The notes beneath the pieces were generated by a model. That model had not been told where the DNA came from and did not search any database. It saw nothing but the letters and a program-made list of their open reading frames with translations. From NCBI GenBank assembly GCA_028752905.1, contig JAQNBH010000004.1, positions 30,972,251 to 31,036,250 of the forward strand: a stretch of 64,000 nt of DNA. Direction: 5' to 3'. Both the position numbers and the translations under genes were made by a program. Positions 1-10,672 of the stretch are shown piece after piece (the first letter of the stretch is position 1; the number at the start of each line of letters is the position of its first letter). The stretch is from Cladorhizidae sp. MBARI D1340-BT2. Lineage: Eukaryota; Porifera; Demospongiae; Poecilosclerida; Cladorhizidae.

Positions 1-448
1 CTTATTTTTGCATTGATTTATTCACCATGACTATATATATATGCTACTACCATATCTGAATAGTGAAAGGACTTAGAGTCCTGGATGTGGTATTTCACTG
101 TCATTAGCCAATCAGAATGCAGTTAGACGTTTTTACCGGTAGCAGTCCGGTAGCAGTTAAAAAGAAAAATTGCGAAATTGTATTCTGATAAGCATGCGTA
201 TCACTACGTGCAATGCTTTAGCCACTCCCACCACATTACTAGTAGTATTTATACCAAATTGCACTACAAACGGTATTTATTGATTACTAATAGGTTGTTG
301 TTTTTTTTGGTTTCTGCTCATAATATTTTTTTTGTCATTTGTTCATTCATTCATTCAATCATTTAATCATTTAATACTTTGTTTCTGTCCTAAAAAAAAA
401 TCACCATATTCTTAACATGATAATAAGCTGAGTATATATATATATTAG
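1..448. other. Intronic or upstream sequence, no gene seen
   Basis: No coding exon is recognisable before the acceptor at 447-448. The stretch is AT-rich, with short runs of TA and ATTC. It is most simply the intron preceding the Kazal exon of the RECK-like gene, so the N-terminal two thirds of that gene should lie outside the window to the left. Confidence 0.5.
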
Positions 449-578
449 GTGGAGTGTGATCAGGAGCAGTCATCTGTGTGTGGTGTGAATGGAGAGACCT
501 TTGCATCTCGTTGCCATGCACACACCATGCATGTGTACATGGATTACTACGGCAAGTGCTCAGCAACACCACGCAGAG
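449..578 (+). CDS. RECK: RECK-like gene, internal exon: Kazal-like module
   Basis: The exon follows an AG at 447-448 and ends at AG|GTAAAT (donor GT at 579-580). It reads 43 codons and leaves a phase-1 end. The product holds VCGVNGETFASRC and DYYGKC, the central and last parts of a Kazal inhibitor fold; the usual fifth cysteine is absent, as in divergent Kazal-like domains. RECK is a GPI-anchored glycoprotein with cysteine-rich repeats and three Kazal motifs; in vertebrates it restrains matrix metalloproteinases and acts as a Wnt7 co-receptor. The assignment rests mainly on the exons downstream, which match the RECK C-terminal region in order. The splice phase joins correctly to the exon at 1507. 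An agrin- or follistatin-like gene is the alternative if only this exon is considered. Confidence 0.7.
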
Positions 579-717
579 GTAAATTAATAATCTTTCATCT
601 AGACAAGTGTGCTACATTGGGAAGTGATATCACACCATGTATTGGTTTGACCCCTATTTAAAACTTAATTCCAAAAGCGTGAATTCACTTTGGCAATTTC
701 AAAGAATGCTAAATGAT

Positions 718-738
718 GGGGGGGGGGGGGGGGGGGGG
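718..738. repeat. Poly-G run of 21
   Basis: A homopolymer G run inside the intron. Homopolymers of this length are unstable and the exact length may be a sequencing estimate. Confidence 0.9.
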
Positions 739-877
739 TTCAGTCAATTTTAGCCCCCCAAACAGTTCAAGCATGCCATGACTCCTTAACAAAGATAGTA
801 ATCTACAGTCCAAAATACTGTTAAAAACCTTGAAATTAGGTCTTCAAGGATCTTGTATCTATCCTCCCACCCATCTT

Positions 878-878
878 C

Positions 879-909
<31 letters not shown>

Positions 910-934
910 ACAACACACACACACACACACACAC
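878..934. repeat. Poly-C and (CA)n microsatellite
   Basis: A C run passes directly into a CA dinucleotide repeat inside the RECK intron. No gene is seen around it. Confidence 0.9.
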
Positions 935-1249
935 GCACAACTTGTATTAAATAGGTACATTCTTTATAATTTTACTATCAGAAGTCTCCAAATTGTGCAA
1001 TGCATTGCAGTGACAAATCTGTTTTTCAATTCATGCAAATAGTGACAGGTAAAAGATTATCCATTCAATACACACACTTTGTGTGTATGCAACATCTAGT
1101 CTATAAAAACTTTGCGTTCATTTCATTATATGTCTGCCTGGTGTCCATTTCGCTCTCATAACCATGATACCCGGAGCTTAGCAACAGCAAAAACTTCTCA
1201 TTGAACTCTCAGTTGACTCTCAACAACCATTTTCTATTCAACATTTTGG

Positions 1250-1290
1250 TTAGATGCTCTAGCCTTCGTAAGGAATATTACTGGCCAAAC
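1250..1290 (-). repeat. Decayed member of the hammerhead-like repeat family
   Basis: On the minus strand this reads ATTCCTTACGAAGG followed by CTAGAGCATCTA and then a degenerate CAAAATGTTG. It is clearly related to the better copies at 6901, 27574, 32291 and 44279, but the conserved core is broken. The block at about 945-1015 also resembles sequence that precedes the other copies, notably ATGCATTGCAG. Confidence 0.5.
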
Positions 1291-1506
1291 AACAACTTTG
1301 TTCAGAATAAATTTAAGAGCTGATTAAAGTTCCATTCTGTAGGTCATCTGTGTTCCTTCACCTAATACCAATGATTATACTCTACAGTTGGCCCCTAGAT
1401 CATATGTATCATGACATATATTTTAATATCTATTATATTCAATCTGGAACAATTATCAAAATTAACTATAATATATATATATTATATATAAATATAATCT
1501 TTACAG

Positions 1507-1617
1507 GCTATGACGGAGAAGGTACTTCTCTATTGTGTCAAAATGTGAAGTGTCCAGCTTTGGAAATTCCTAATTGTAGAGCTGTTATTCCATATGGAGC
1601 CTGCTGCCCCCATTGTG
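1507..1617 (+). CDS. RECK: RECK-like gene, internal exon: cysteine module (VWC-like)
   Basis: The acceptor TTTACAG ends at 1506 and the donor is G|GTAGGT at 1618. At 111 nt, both ends are phase 1, the symmetrical class typical of extracellular modules. The first two bases complete the glycine codon begun by the Kazal exon. The product contains CQNVKCPALEIPNC and then IPYGACCPHC, a C-rich element with the GACCP-x-C pattern shared by VWC-like modules and by the stretch after the last Kazal motif of RECK. It is secreted and probably disulfide-bonded. A free-standing VWC-domain gene is the main alternative, but the next three exons argue for RECK. Confidence 0.75.
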
Positions 1618-1683
1618 GTAGGTCATGCTCACATACACATTGCATGCGTTATTAACTGCAAACGTATACTACTATAGCGTCAG

Positions 1684-1796
1684 TGGTCACTATTTTGGAT
1701 GATAAGAAGATTCTTGGAGATAACTTGCACTACCTTGGCCGAGACCACATCTCCTCCAGTGAGGTGATCCAGAGTCTACTACATCACATCAGCTAT
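1684..1796 (+). CDS. RECK: RECK-like gene, internal exon: conserved C-terminal region
   Basis: Phase 1 in and phase 0 out. The acceptor is taken as GCGTCAG at 1683; a competing AG at 1677 keeps the same frame and adds two residues. The product reads VVTILDDKKILGDNLHYL and ends in SLLHHISY, which parallels the RECK segment just before its conserved cysteine motif. The donor is TAT|GTTAGT, a weak but acceptable 5' splice site. A 19-bp minisatellite starts on these same bases, so every repeat unit downstream is a near copy of this exon border. Without splicing the frame would stop at TAA within the first repeat. Confidence 0.7.
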
Positions 1797-3078
1797 GTTA
1801 GTTAACTCTGTGTATGTTAGTTCACTCTGTGTATGTTAGTTCACTCTGCGTATGTTAGTTCACTCTGCATTATGTTAGTTTACTCTGTGTATGTTAGTTC
1901 ACTCTGTGTATGTTAGTTCACTCTGCGTATTAGTTCACTCTGCGTATGTTAGTTCACTCTGCGTATGTTAGTTCACTCTGTGTATGTTAGTTCACTCTGC
2001 GTATGTTAGTTCACTCTGTGTATGTTAGTTCACGCTGCGTATTAGTTCACTCTGTGTATGTTAGTTCACGCTGCGTATTAGTTCACTCTGTGTATGTTAG
2101 TTCACTCTGCGTATGTTAGTTCACTCTGTGTATGTTAGTTCACTCTGCGTATGTTAGTTCACTCTGTGTATGTTAGTTCACTCTGCGTATGTTAGTTAAG
2201 TCTGCGTATGTTAGTTCACTCTGCGTATGTTAGTTCACTCTGTGTATGTTAGTTCACTCTGTGTATGTTAGTTCACGCTGCGTATTAGTTCACTCTGCGT
2301 ATGTTAGTTCACTCTGCGTATGTTAGTTCACTCTGCATTATGTTAGTTCACTCTGCGTATGTTAGTTCACTCTGTGTATGTTAGTTCACTCTGCATATGT
2401 TAGTTCACTCTGTGTATGTTAGTTAAGTCTGTGTATGTTAGTTAAGTCTGTGTATGTTAGTTAAGTCTGCGTATGTTAGTTCACTCTGCGTATGTTAGTT
2501 CACTCTGCGTATGTTAGTTCACTCTGCATATGTTAGTTCACTCTGCGTATTAGTTCACTCTGTGTATGTTAGTTCACTCTGCGTATGTTAGTTCACTCTG
2601 CGTATGTTAGTTCACTCTGCGTATGTTAGTTCACTCTGTGTATGTTAGTTCACTCTGTGTATGTTAGTTCACTCTGCGTATGTTAGTTCACTCTGTGTAT
2701 GTTAGTTCACTCTGTGTATGTTAGTTCACTCTGCATATGTTAGTTCACTCTGTGTATGTTAGTTAAGTCTGTGTATGTTAGTTAAGTCTGTGTATGTTAG
2801 TTAAGTCTGCGTATGTTAGTTCACTCTGCATATGTTAGTTCACTCTGCGTATTAGTTAACTCTGTGTATGTTAGTTCACTCTGCGTATGTTAGTTAACTC
2901 TGTGTATGTTAGTTCACTCTGCGTATGTTAGTTCACTCTGCGTATGTTAGTTCACTCTGTGTATGTTAGTTCAGTCTGCGTATGTTAGTTCACTCTGCGT
3001 ATGTTAGTTCACTCTGTGTATGTTAGTTCACTCTGTGTATGTTAGTTCACTCTGTGTATGTTAGTTCACTCTGTGTAT
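1794..3078 (+). repeat. 19-bp minisatellite array starting at the exon border
   Basis: About 65 to 68 head-to-tail copies of TATGTTAGTTCACTCTGCG. The common variants have TGTG or TGCATA at the end, TTAAGT for TTCACT, and a 2-bp shorter unit with TATTAG. Blocks of variants recur in the same order (for example three TTAAGT units at 2424-2475 and again at 2760-2810), which indicates duplication of multi-unit segments. The first unit contains the last codon of the upstream exon and its splice donor. The array ends at about 3078, followed by a diverged half unit. Confidence 0.95.
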
Positions 3079-3753
3079 TTGGTGTTTAGTTCGAATTCTA
3101 GAGTTTGGTTAGGTGTTGGTCATAGTTAAGCGAGCTATGAATATTTTATGTAACTCTTTATGAGTTTAGTACTAAGCAAGCGCCCTCCAGGTAATGAATG
3201 GATGCAAGCTATATGCCATACACATGCCCATAGCATCACATAAGGATGACGGTAATGGTGCAAATGATGGCCTGGATAATGATGATGAGAAAACATGGAC
3301 TTCGCTGAATTTAGTGAAGTGCCCATGTATGCTTTGCATGTACACTATGTGTCCATTAGTGCTCCAGTCTGCTTTCTGTCTCTTCACATTTCATTCGTGC
3401 TCACTAGAGCATTTTCACACCATAAAATGGAGTATCTTCTAAAAGATACCTGCTACCATCCCTATTTCTCTTGATTTAGTAGTAGGGAGGAGAAGGTGAC
3501 CATTTTATGAACTGGCTCCAGTGTGGGAAAATTAAAATTGCTGCAACTTGATTGAACATGGATTCAACTCACAAAAGTAGATTAAATTGAATAACCATTG
3601 TAATTATGTAGTCTTAAGAGCAATTGCCCTTCTATTTGGAGTTAAACTATTACTAATTTAGTGACTTCAATTGTACCCCCCACCCCCTTCCTAACCCCCC
3701 CCCCCCTCCATTTCTCTCTCCTCCTTCCTCCCATCTCCTTTATTTAATTGAAG
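3079..3753. other. Intron sequence with long polypyrimidine tract
   Basis: No gene is seen. The last 80 bases (3670-3745) are almost pure C and T and form a strong polypyrimidine tract for the acceptor at 3752-3753. Confidence 0.6.
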
Positions 3754-3846
3754 ATCCAGTGTCAAGTGTATGGACACATTTCAGAGGATGGTTCTCTCAT
3801 CATTATGGTTGTCCCTGACAAAGAGTTTACCAACAGAGGAATATTA
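3754..3846 (+). CDS. RECK: RECK-like gene, internal exon: conserved cysteine/beta segment
   Basis: A 93-nt, phase 0-0 exon between TTGAAG (acceptor at 3752-3753) and A|GTAAGC (donor at 3847). It encodes IQCQVYGHISEDGSLIIM followed by VVPDKEF. The pattern C-x-V-x-G followed by a hydrophobic strand ending in a VVP or IIP motif is what RECK has in its C-terminal region, and the distance to the next conserved motif in the following exon agrees to within one residue of my recollection of the vertebrate protein. An in-frame alternative acceptor at 3758-3759 would drop two residues. Considered on its own, the exon is too short for a firm call; the strength is in collinearity. Confidence 0.75.
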
Positions 3847-4689
3847 GTAAGCTGAAACTTAGTCATTTTGGAGTCCAATGAGGGAGCAGTGAGTAGCAAC
3901 TTTCAGTCAACACAGTTTGTGGATTGATATTTTTGGGGAATATTTTGGGGAGATGGGATACTGTTTTGGTGTTAAGTATCTGATATACTAATTGGTTGGA
4001 CAATGCTGTATCAACAGGAGATGGGGGCAAATTAACACGAAATTGTTCAGTATTTTATCTGTATGTCTTCCATGTGGTAACACTTATACCATGCACACAC
4101 ACACACGCACACACACCCATACACCTTGAAACTTGAGAGAAGCACCCAAATGGATGATTACTCTTTGCCACAAAAGACTGAGCCTAAGTGGCTGGCTTTT
4201 GTCATACATGTCACCACAATAGCGAGTCCTCTGCCATTTGTGCTGCACAATATTGTGTCTCCTTCTGAATGACCTGTGGCATATGTCATGCACATAGTTA
4301 GCAGTAGTGAATACTGCCCTAAGCAGAAGTAACACACACACACAGCATAGTTGATCCCATCAAAGAAAAAACATCGTTATTATGATATGTAATTGACAAA
4401 TGAAATTGGCTTATTCAAAAAGTAAATTATACTCAGCTCAGATGTTCAAACACTGTTTAATTTTATCATAGCAGAAACCATAGCAGAAACCACAGCTTTA
4501 CTAAGCTAGGTTTTCAAGGGCAGGTTTATATGGGATTTAGTGATACACAGGGATCTATGAACTCAAGGGCCCTGGGCTCTAGTATTACGAGCAAAAAAAG
4601 CTGCAGCTTCTCGATACCCGGTCCTTATCTGGTCTTACCTTAGCAGATAGATCTAGTCCTTGTCTGTACTTATCTCTCTAAAGCACTCT
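3847..4689. other. Intron, CA-rich stretches, no gene seen
   Basis: Start of the 7.3 kb intron between the last two RECK exons. It contains (CA)n at 4092-4118 and 4331-4342 and otherwise no coding signal. Confidence 0.5.
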
Positions 4690-6190
4690 TTTCAAACAGT
4701 GTAGAATAAGCTCTTGAAGCTTTTAGATATTTACTCAGTTTAATATTTCCACAAAGCTTTGCTCCATGTGCTGGTGTGAGTTCAGCCTCAAAACAACAGA
4801 TTCTTAAAGATGCTATCTTCTTAATTCTGGCTTAGATGGCCAAGCAGTGCAGTTTCCTTGCTGCTATTATATCCTCAAGTTCTTCCATCCTAAATTGCAT
4901 GCTTCCTCACTTGCACACTACTGCTGTGACCTGTTGTTGCTGATTCCTGGAGCTATTCAAGATATGTCAAGTACCTGTTACAATTTTCTGTGTGCTGTTT
5001 ATCATGTTGGCCAAAGTCTCTAGAGAGGAACATACCTAGCACCACCAGAAGATATACCTTCCTATTTGTTCTATGAGACAGGCCATCATCTTGGTGGGAC
5101 ACTTGGGCTGCACAGATTTCCAATGACATTCGTGGCTTGAGCCATCTTGTCCTCTATGCCTTTCGTAGCTTTTCTATGAGCTTCTACTAGAGCACCTAGG
5201 TATCTGAAGAAGACAGACACGGCTTTGGTGGCCTTTCCTCTGTTGTTGATTGGTTGCAGGTTACCCTCACCACTGGGTGCACTGGCTACAAGTAGCTCGG
5301 TATTAGGCATGCTCACTGTCAACCGCACTCTGAGGTTCTTCTATCACAAGGGTTGCATACTGAATTTTCTCTCTGAACATCCGGTCACTGTGCTTTTGAA
5401 GATCCCCTGGTCCTTTCACCTATCAACTTCCCCCACACTTGTACATCACATCAACCCCCAAAGGATGACATATTCTTCTCCATCTTTGGCTGCTAGATAG
5501 AGTTTGATGAAAGTTGGAGCAATGCTATCAACCTGTTGCAAGCCATTGCTTACCTCTAAATCTGGTGCAGTGGGTACATGAACTGTAATCACTGCCTTCA
5601 ATTCATTATGCAGGGGCCATTATTAGTTTCACCTTCATAGGAGGAATATCATACTTTTGGACTAGCCAGAGTGCCCTGCAGGGTACTGAATCATTGGTTG
5701 TTCAGAGGTCCACAAGCAACATGTAGATCTTGGTGTTGGCCTTCTTCACAAGATGCCGTAGATGGAATATCATAACAGTACAGCTTTTTCTAGTCCCTAA
5801 GGCACACTGAGACTATGGTAAAACATTTTCCATCACCATCTGCACTTTGCTATGAAAGATGTTTGTAAACAGTATCCCATCACTTTCACCCTGCCAATGA
5901 CCACACTCTGTCAGGTCTCCCTTCTTCGATGCTTGCATAAACCTATTATTTCACTCATCAGGTGCATTCACCTCCCTCTGTACATCACCGATGCAATCCA
6001 TTCCATCATCTTAGCTCCAAAACTGAAACACCTGAAGCGGAATTCTCTGCTTGCCTCCAGCCTTGTTTCTCTTCAATGGTGCTTTCATGTGATACCTCAC
6101 TGGCTACTGCTGTGCTGTTTGTATAACATTGTCCAAAGAGCCCTTTGATATTGAGAAAATGTTCATGCCAATATACTGAGTCCATCATTT
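4690..6190 (-). pseudogene. Fossil non-LTR retrotransposon (LINE) reverse transcriptase
   Basis: Reading the minus strand from 6190 downward, broken frames give in order a finger/palm segment near 5690-5760 (VDLRTTNDSVPCRALW, the RT block equivalent to DLxKAYDSVPR), a thumb segment at 5086-5328 (LTVSMPNTELLV and RYLGALVEAH), and a C-terminal tail near 4700-4960 that resembles the RKLHWLGH...LLFGEL tail of APE-type LINEs. Many stops and indels separate the parts, so it is long dead. It sits antisense within the RECK intron. The clade cannot be fixed by eye. Promoter and 3' tail were not identified. Confidence 0.65.
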
Positions 6191-8159
6191 AGCATCCTTT
6201 ACAGTTGGCCACTAACATTTCTTACTACTGTCCAGATCTCACTGAATTAAGACTAGCTCTTCCTCTTTGAATTACTCTTTAACCCTTTCCAAGATAATTT
6301 CCAAGATCCATTTCCTCTATGCATCTCTCTTTCCATTTCCTCAGCCATTTGTCAAACAGAATCATATACGTTAATTGTATGCCTCTTATTATCACTCACA
6401 CTGTTTCTTGCAGCAGCTGCTGAAACACATTGGAGCCTTTAGGAAAGCTAAATGCATTTCCAAGTCTTATTGAAAATAGCTTCCTCAAGAAGTTACAATA
6501 AAACAATATCCAATAATTAATCCCATTGATTTTGCTTAATTTTTGGCATTTTAGTTAACCAAAAACACCTGCCAGCTATGGTGAGTGCAGTACCAATCTT
6601 TTAACTCAATGGCAGATGCCATAACATAAAAAAGGCAAAGCTCACATCTCAGGTAAAACACACTTTGGTAGCTCTTATCACAAATGGTGTTTTCAGCTGA
6701 TGAATCTGAAAGCCACATCCGGAGTGTTTTGAATCCTTCTCTTATCTATACAGAAACTAGCTGCCCCTAAAAACTGAAAACTGTTAGTTCATCTACCAAG
6801 TCCTGTATCTATCTATGCATCGATATTGCCATATAAATTTGATCAACTTGAGCATGCTCTTTATATGGCAAATTTTCTAATGCATTGCAGCAACTAACTA
6901 TTCCTGATGAAGGCTAGAGCATCTAATTGAAACATCGAGAGAATACAATATCAAGTCGATTATTGAGAAGGTTATTATAATCTCTTTCTCATTCAGTAAA
7001 GTACCCAAAAATTGGTAAAGTATTATAAAATGCTTGTGTGTACGCAATAAGATGCTTATGTGTCTATGCAATATTGAGCTTAGCTAAGCGATTCAGCTAG
7101 TTGTATATGTTTTCATTGGTGAATAATAAGCTAGTTTACTGAGCTTACTCTTGTTACAATAGTTGACAAACCTTCAACAAAACTAGGTAGTATTTGTGTA
7201 CAGTAATATATCTGTGCAAAGGTCATTATTTTAGTAATAGACATTGTCGAGAAAACGATCTGCTATGGTTTGTTGGTTCTGGAGTTACCCTGAGCAACTT
7301 CTTGAAGAGGTGCTTGTGTTTGTCTATAACATTTATTACAGAAAACAACGACAAGAAAAGCAATAAAATAGAAACATGCCAAAACGTGTTATATATAAAT
7401 GGTAAAAAGAATTTAACCACAAACATTTTGAGTACCCTTTAACTTTTCACACCATTAGTATACTTCTTAAAACACACACATTGATATTAAATGGTACAAA
7501 ATCATTTGGTAAATTCTTGTTTCCTTCTGTTTTTGACAATCCCCCCCAAAATAATTAATTTAAAAACAAGCAACAATGTTACGCAGCTATTTTAAATGGT
7601 AAAGGGTACATGGGTTGAGTAATCTATTTCAATTTTTTAAAATTTTTTTTATTTTGATTTTTATTTTGTTGTTGTGGGCCTAAAACTTTTTATATGATCA
7701 CAATCTCATGTCTTGTTGCTATTATTGCCGTCGTTGTCCACTACGCAAACACAGCACAAAACATACCTTGCTGCTATTGTTGACTGCAGGGTCAGTTATG
7801 GCCTCATTTAAGTACTTGGTAACAGTTTCACTGAGAATTACACCAACCAAACAGCAAATGCTTTGGTAAAGGATCAGCTACAGCCTCCTTTGGGCTTGGC
7901 AACAGCTTCCCAGGAGAGAGAACTCACAAACCAAACATTAGAAAGAGCACAGTTATTCATTCTAGTACTTATAATACAGCATATGCATTAGCTTGATTGT
8001 ATCATTGACGAACCTGCTGGCTGATCCTTACCAACTACAATTGAGGGGGGGAAAGATTCTTTAGTAACAGATAAGTCGTAGCATTCTGTGTCATTAAAAG
8101 TTCGATGAATGAACCTGTTGTATGCATGCGAGTGAAAAATTGTTGAGAGCTGGACCATT
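6191..8159. other. Intron sequence, no gene recognised
   Basis: AT-rich intron sequence. Apart from the hammerhead-like motif at 6901-6946, nothing recognisable is seen. Short open frames at 7194-7442 have no family resemblance that I can detect. Confidence 0.4.
6901..6946 (+). ncRNA. Hammerhead-ribozyme-like motif, copy 1
   Basis: The order CTGATGA (6904-6910), stem II arms GGCTAGA and TCTAATT around a GCA loop, then GAAA (6929-6932) and CATC matches a type I hammerhead layout with a minimal stem III. One C-A mismatch lies in stem II, and the cleavage triplet is ATC rather than GTC. Stem I would pair ATTC upstream with GAAT downstream (6940-6943). Repeat-family membership is certain; ribozyme activity is not shown. 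Confidence 0.45.
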
Positions 8160-8342
8160 TCAAGGTTGTTGTTTTTTACACTTTCTATGGCTTCTAGTGT
8201 TTACCTTTGCTAAGGATTCAAGGCATTCTTGGATTCTTTTGGGACTTAATATTGGCTGAAATAACCATTTAGCCGACCAAGAAGCTGCCAATATGAGTTT
8301 AGTTGAGAAATGGTTTCTTTTGGTCGGGTTTCCACCTGCCAT
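8160..8342 (-). CDS. Short unknown open frame (60 aa)
   Basis: The frame starts at an ATG in good context (CAAAATGGC) and reads MAGGNPTKRNHFSTKLILAA, then a basic C-terminus ending KCKKQQP. It is rich in Lys, Arg and Ser, has no signal peptide or membrane segment, and no family is recognised. It lies antisense in the RECK intron. It may be the first exon of a nested gene, a transposon remnant or chance. No splice donor is needed before its stop. Confidence 0.2.
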   Translation of the reverse strand: MAGGNPTKRNHFSTKLILAASWSAKWLFQPILSPKRIQECLESLAKVNTRSHRKCKKQQP

Positions 8343-8870
8343 TTTGATATAAGGGTTAAACCAATATAGGGAAGTAACTCTCCTCGATACTGTCTTGCAT
8401 ATGCAAGTCGTGTATATTATGATCTCTCTGTACCTTGCAATGGTTGAGACAAGACTTTTGAGTCCTTGCTGACCTATTCTACCTGTGAAGACCTTCCCTT
8501 AGTCTACACCAGATATACCTGCGGACACACTTTAGTAGTAGAAACTAGAACAGAACTTGAAAGATTTCTGTGGTGGAATGCCTGTGACATTTTTAACCAC
8601 ATTTGCAGAATTACACACCGTATTTGAATGAGAATCAAAATAACTTGGTTAAAGGGGGAAAATGATACTGAACAAGAACCTTTGATTGTAATAAATAAAT
8701 TAAGTGCAGTGCATATTTGACAGATGAGAACTGTGGTGAAGTAGCACTTTAGCTTATTAATAGGTTGCTTACATGGTTATCTGTATTATGTGCATGACTG
8801 AACACTTTTTGTGATAACAGATTAACACTATTTTATCATTATTTAATACCTCTTTCTTTCTGTCCTTCCT

Positions 8871-9018
8871 TCCTTCCTTACATACTGACCTACTTACTCA
8901 CTTACTTACTCACTTACTTACTCACTCCCTCACTCACTCACTCACCCACTCACTCACCCACTCACTCACTCACTCACTCACTCACTCACTCACTCACTCA
9001 CTCACTCACTCACTCACT
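8871..9018. repeat. Tetranucleotide (CTTC)n and (ACTC)n array
   Basis: Short CTTC repeats pass into CTTA and then about 30 copies of ACTC. The array ends at 9018 exactly where the 3' end of the adjoining retrotransposon begins (on the minus strand). Confidence 0.9.
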
Positions 9019-10672
9019 ATATAATAAACTTCATTGAATTGTAAAGCACAAGCACAAACAAAGCAATGAGGGGTGGAGTTATCCAAGCTCAGCTTGTCAT
9101 AATGTTCTACAAAAACATTGCACAATCACTTGGCTCCAAACCGCAAATTAAGTGACCTTACGTCATGACATGCAGAAAAGCAACAATAAAACAAAAAATA
9201 AATGATTAAGCAATAATGAAGGGATAATTAATTATCCTTTAAGGAAATATTTTAGTGATAATTATGGATTATTTTTATTTCTGCAGCACCAGATGTTAAA
9301 GGAGCCAATTATTGCTTCTCTAGCAGCTTGCACTAAGAGAATACGAGTCTTGGTTGTGGAGATGTTTAGTTCGACTTGAAGCTTTGTGAAACCACGTAGA
9401 TTTGGCAGGCCACGTGAACCAATTTCCAATGTAATCAGCTTGGCGGTGTAGCCTGATTGTTGACATGCAGAGAGTAGTGGTATGTATTTGACCTCCTTCC
9501 TAGTCGCAGCTTCGTGGAATAAGGTGTCGAAACACACTGTTAGTTCCACAAGGCAGACACACTTGCGTTCATCATCCCACCAGACAATGTCAGGTCTGAG
9601 TTCAGTAGGGGTGATGTGGGAAGGGAAATTGTACGCATTGGCCAGGTCAACAGTGCTAAAGGCTGTGTTAGGGAGGTGTTGCGAGATGGTTTCATAAATG
9701 ATAGCCAGAACCGAGTCATGCCGCTCATTGTAACGTCTTAGTTTCAAGGCTATCTTGCAGGAGTTTAGGACGTGGACAAGGTTCTGGCGATCCTCATGGC
9801 ACAGGGGGCAGTTGTCAGAGTTCTTCTTTTTCCACAGGTGCAGATTTGCATTGTGGGGTAGGGTATCATGTGCAGCATTCAGAACAAATTTGAAAGACTC
9901 CTCTGGGAGAGACTGCACCGCTTTAGCCCAGATGGTAGCAGAATCAGGGGTGGTGGCACGAATCATGTGGCCCTGTCTAGGTAGGTTGTGGAGATATTTT
10001 AAGTGAGCTTGTTCCTCCCCATTAGTCACCTGCTTTTTGACTGCTACAAGTAGTGCTTTGCGTGAGCGTGATGGATCTTTTCGCATCGTGTCCCTAACAA
10101 TGACGGCTGGTCGAAATTTCTGTCGTTTCGCAGCAATCTCAGCCTGTAAACCTTTCTCTGCAATATGTCTGACACAAGGGTCAGCTGAGGTGAGTATCTG
10201 GCACTGTCTTGAGACTTGGAGTCGCTTATAGAGAGAGGACAATGATGGTAGGTTAAGGCCTCCATCTCTCTGTGGGAGGTAGAGCAAGTTGGGACTAGCA
10301 GATTTTGTAAGACCTGTCCACTTCTTCAGAAATCTCGTAGCTGTTGTCTCTAGGTTACGTTCAATCCAAGTTATGGGGAAAACATGGATGGTGAGAGGCC
10401 AATTGAGCCTAGGACACACACCAAGCTTGTACAGTTTCATCTTCTGCTGTCTTGTGACTGGACATCTGTCCACTGCTTGTACCATGCGATTTAGAGCCTC
10501 TTTAAGGTTGGATCGGGCCATGGAAGGATTTTGAGGAATCTGAATGGGTAACCCAAGGAACTTGATCGTACTACTGCCCATGAAAGGGAGTGTCTTTCCT
10601 GACAAGGTAAGCTGGGGGTCGATGGTGTGACCTGTAGAGCTTTGTATTGCTACAGAGTGGCATTTTGCAATA
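9019..10672 (-). mobile_element. RLE-type non-LTR retrotransposon, 5'-truncated copy 1
   Basis: The element runs on the minus strand from a truncated 5' end at about 10672 to a 3' end at about 9019, with a 240-base 3' UTR after the stop at 9262. Both ends abut (ACTC)n arrays of the same phase. A second, longer copy of the family is at 12467-13925 plus 16844-16945 on the opposite strand. The zinc finger and restriction-like endonuclease at the C-terminus place it with R2, NeSL, R4 and HERO-like elements. Confidence 0.8.
9262..10672 (-). CDS. Retrotransposon ORF, C-terminal part: RT thumb, CCHC finger and restriction-like endonuclease
   Basis: An uninterrupted frame of about 470 codons, lacking the catalytic RT core through 5' truncation. 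Early residues (KCHSVAIQ, IKFLGLPIQIP) are the end of the RT domain. A zinc finger of pattern C-x2-C-x8-H-x4-C (CPLCHEDRQNLVHVLNSC) lies near residue 300, followed near residue 365 by the endonuclease signature RPDIVWWD...VCLVELTVCFD, with a downstream RKEVKY lysine region. In this class the endonuclease nicks the target and RT primes on the nick. The frame is open although the copy lacks its 5' half, which suggests recent arrival. The apparent start lies in the tetranucleotide repeat and is not a real initiation site. Confidence 0.8.

Noticed and set aside
830..1042. Open frame over the (CA)n repeat
   Set aside because: Low-complexity translation (Pro, Thr-His) with no conserved content.
1794..3078. 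CRISPR-like array
   Set aside because: The units are head-to-tail without spacers, in eukaryotic DNA next to spliced exons. It is a minisatellite.
5225..5500. Plus-strand 91-residue open frame
   Set aside because: It overlaps the recognised minus-strand RT fragment and has no family resemblance.
9482..10534. Plus-strand open frames opposite the RLE retrotransposon
   Set aside because: They are antisense shadows of the 473-codon minus-strand frame; no motif is recognised in them.
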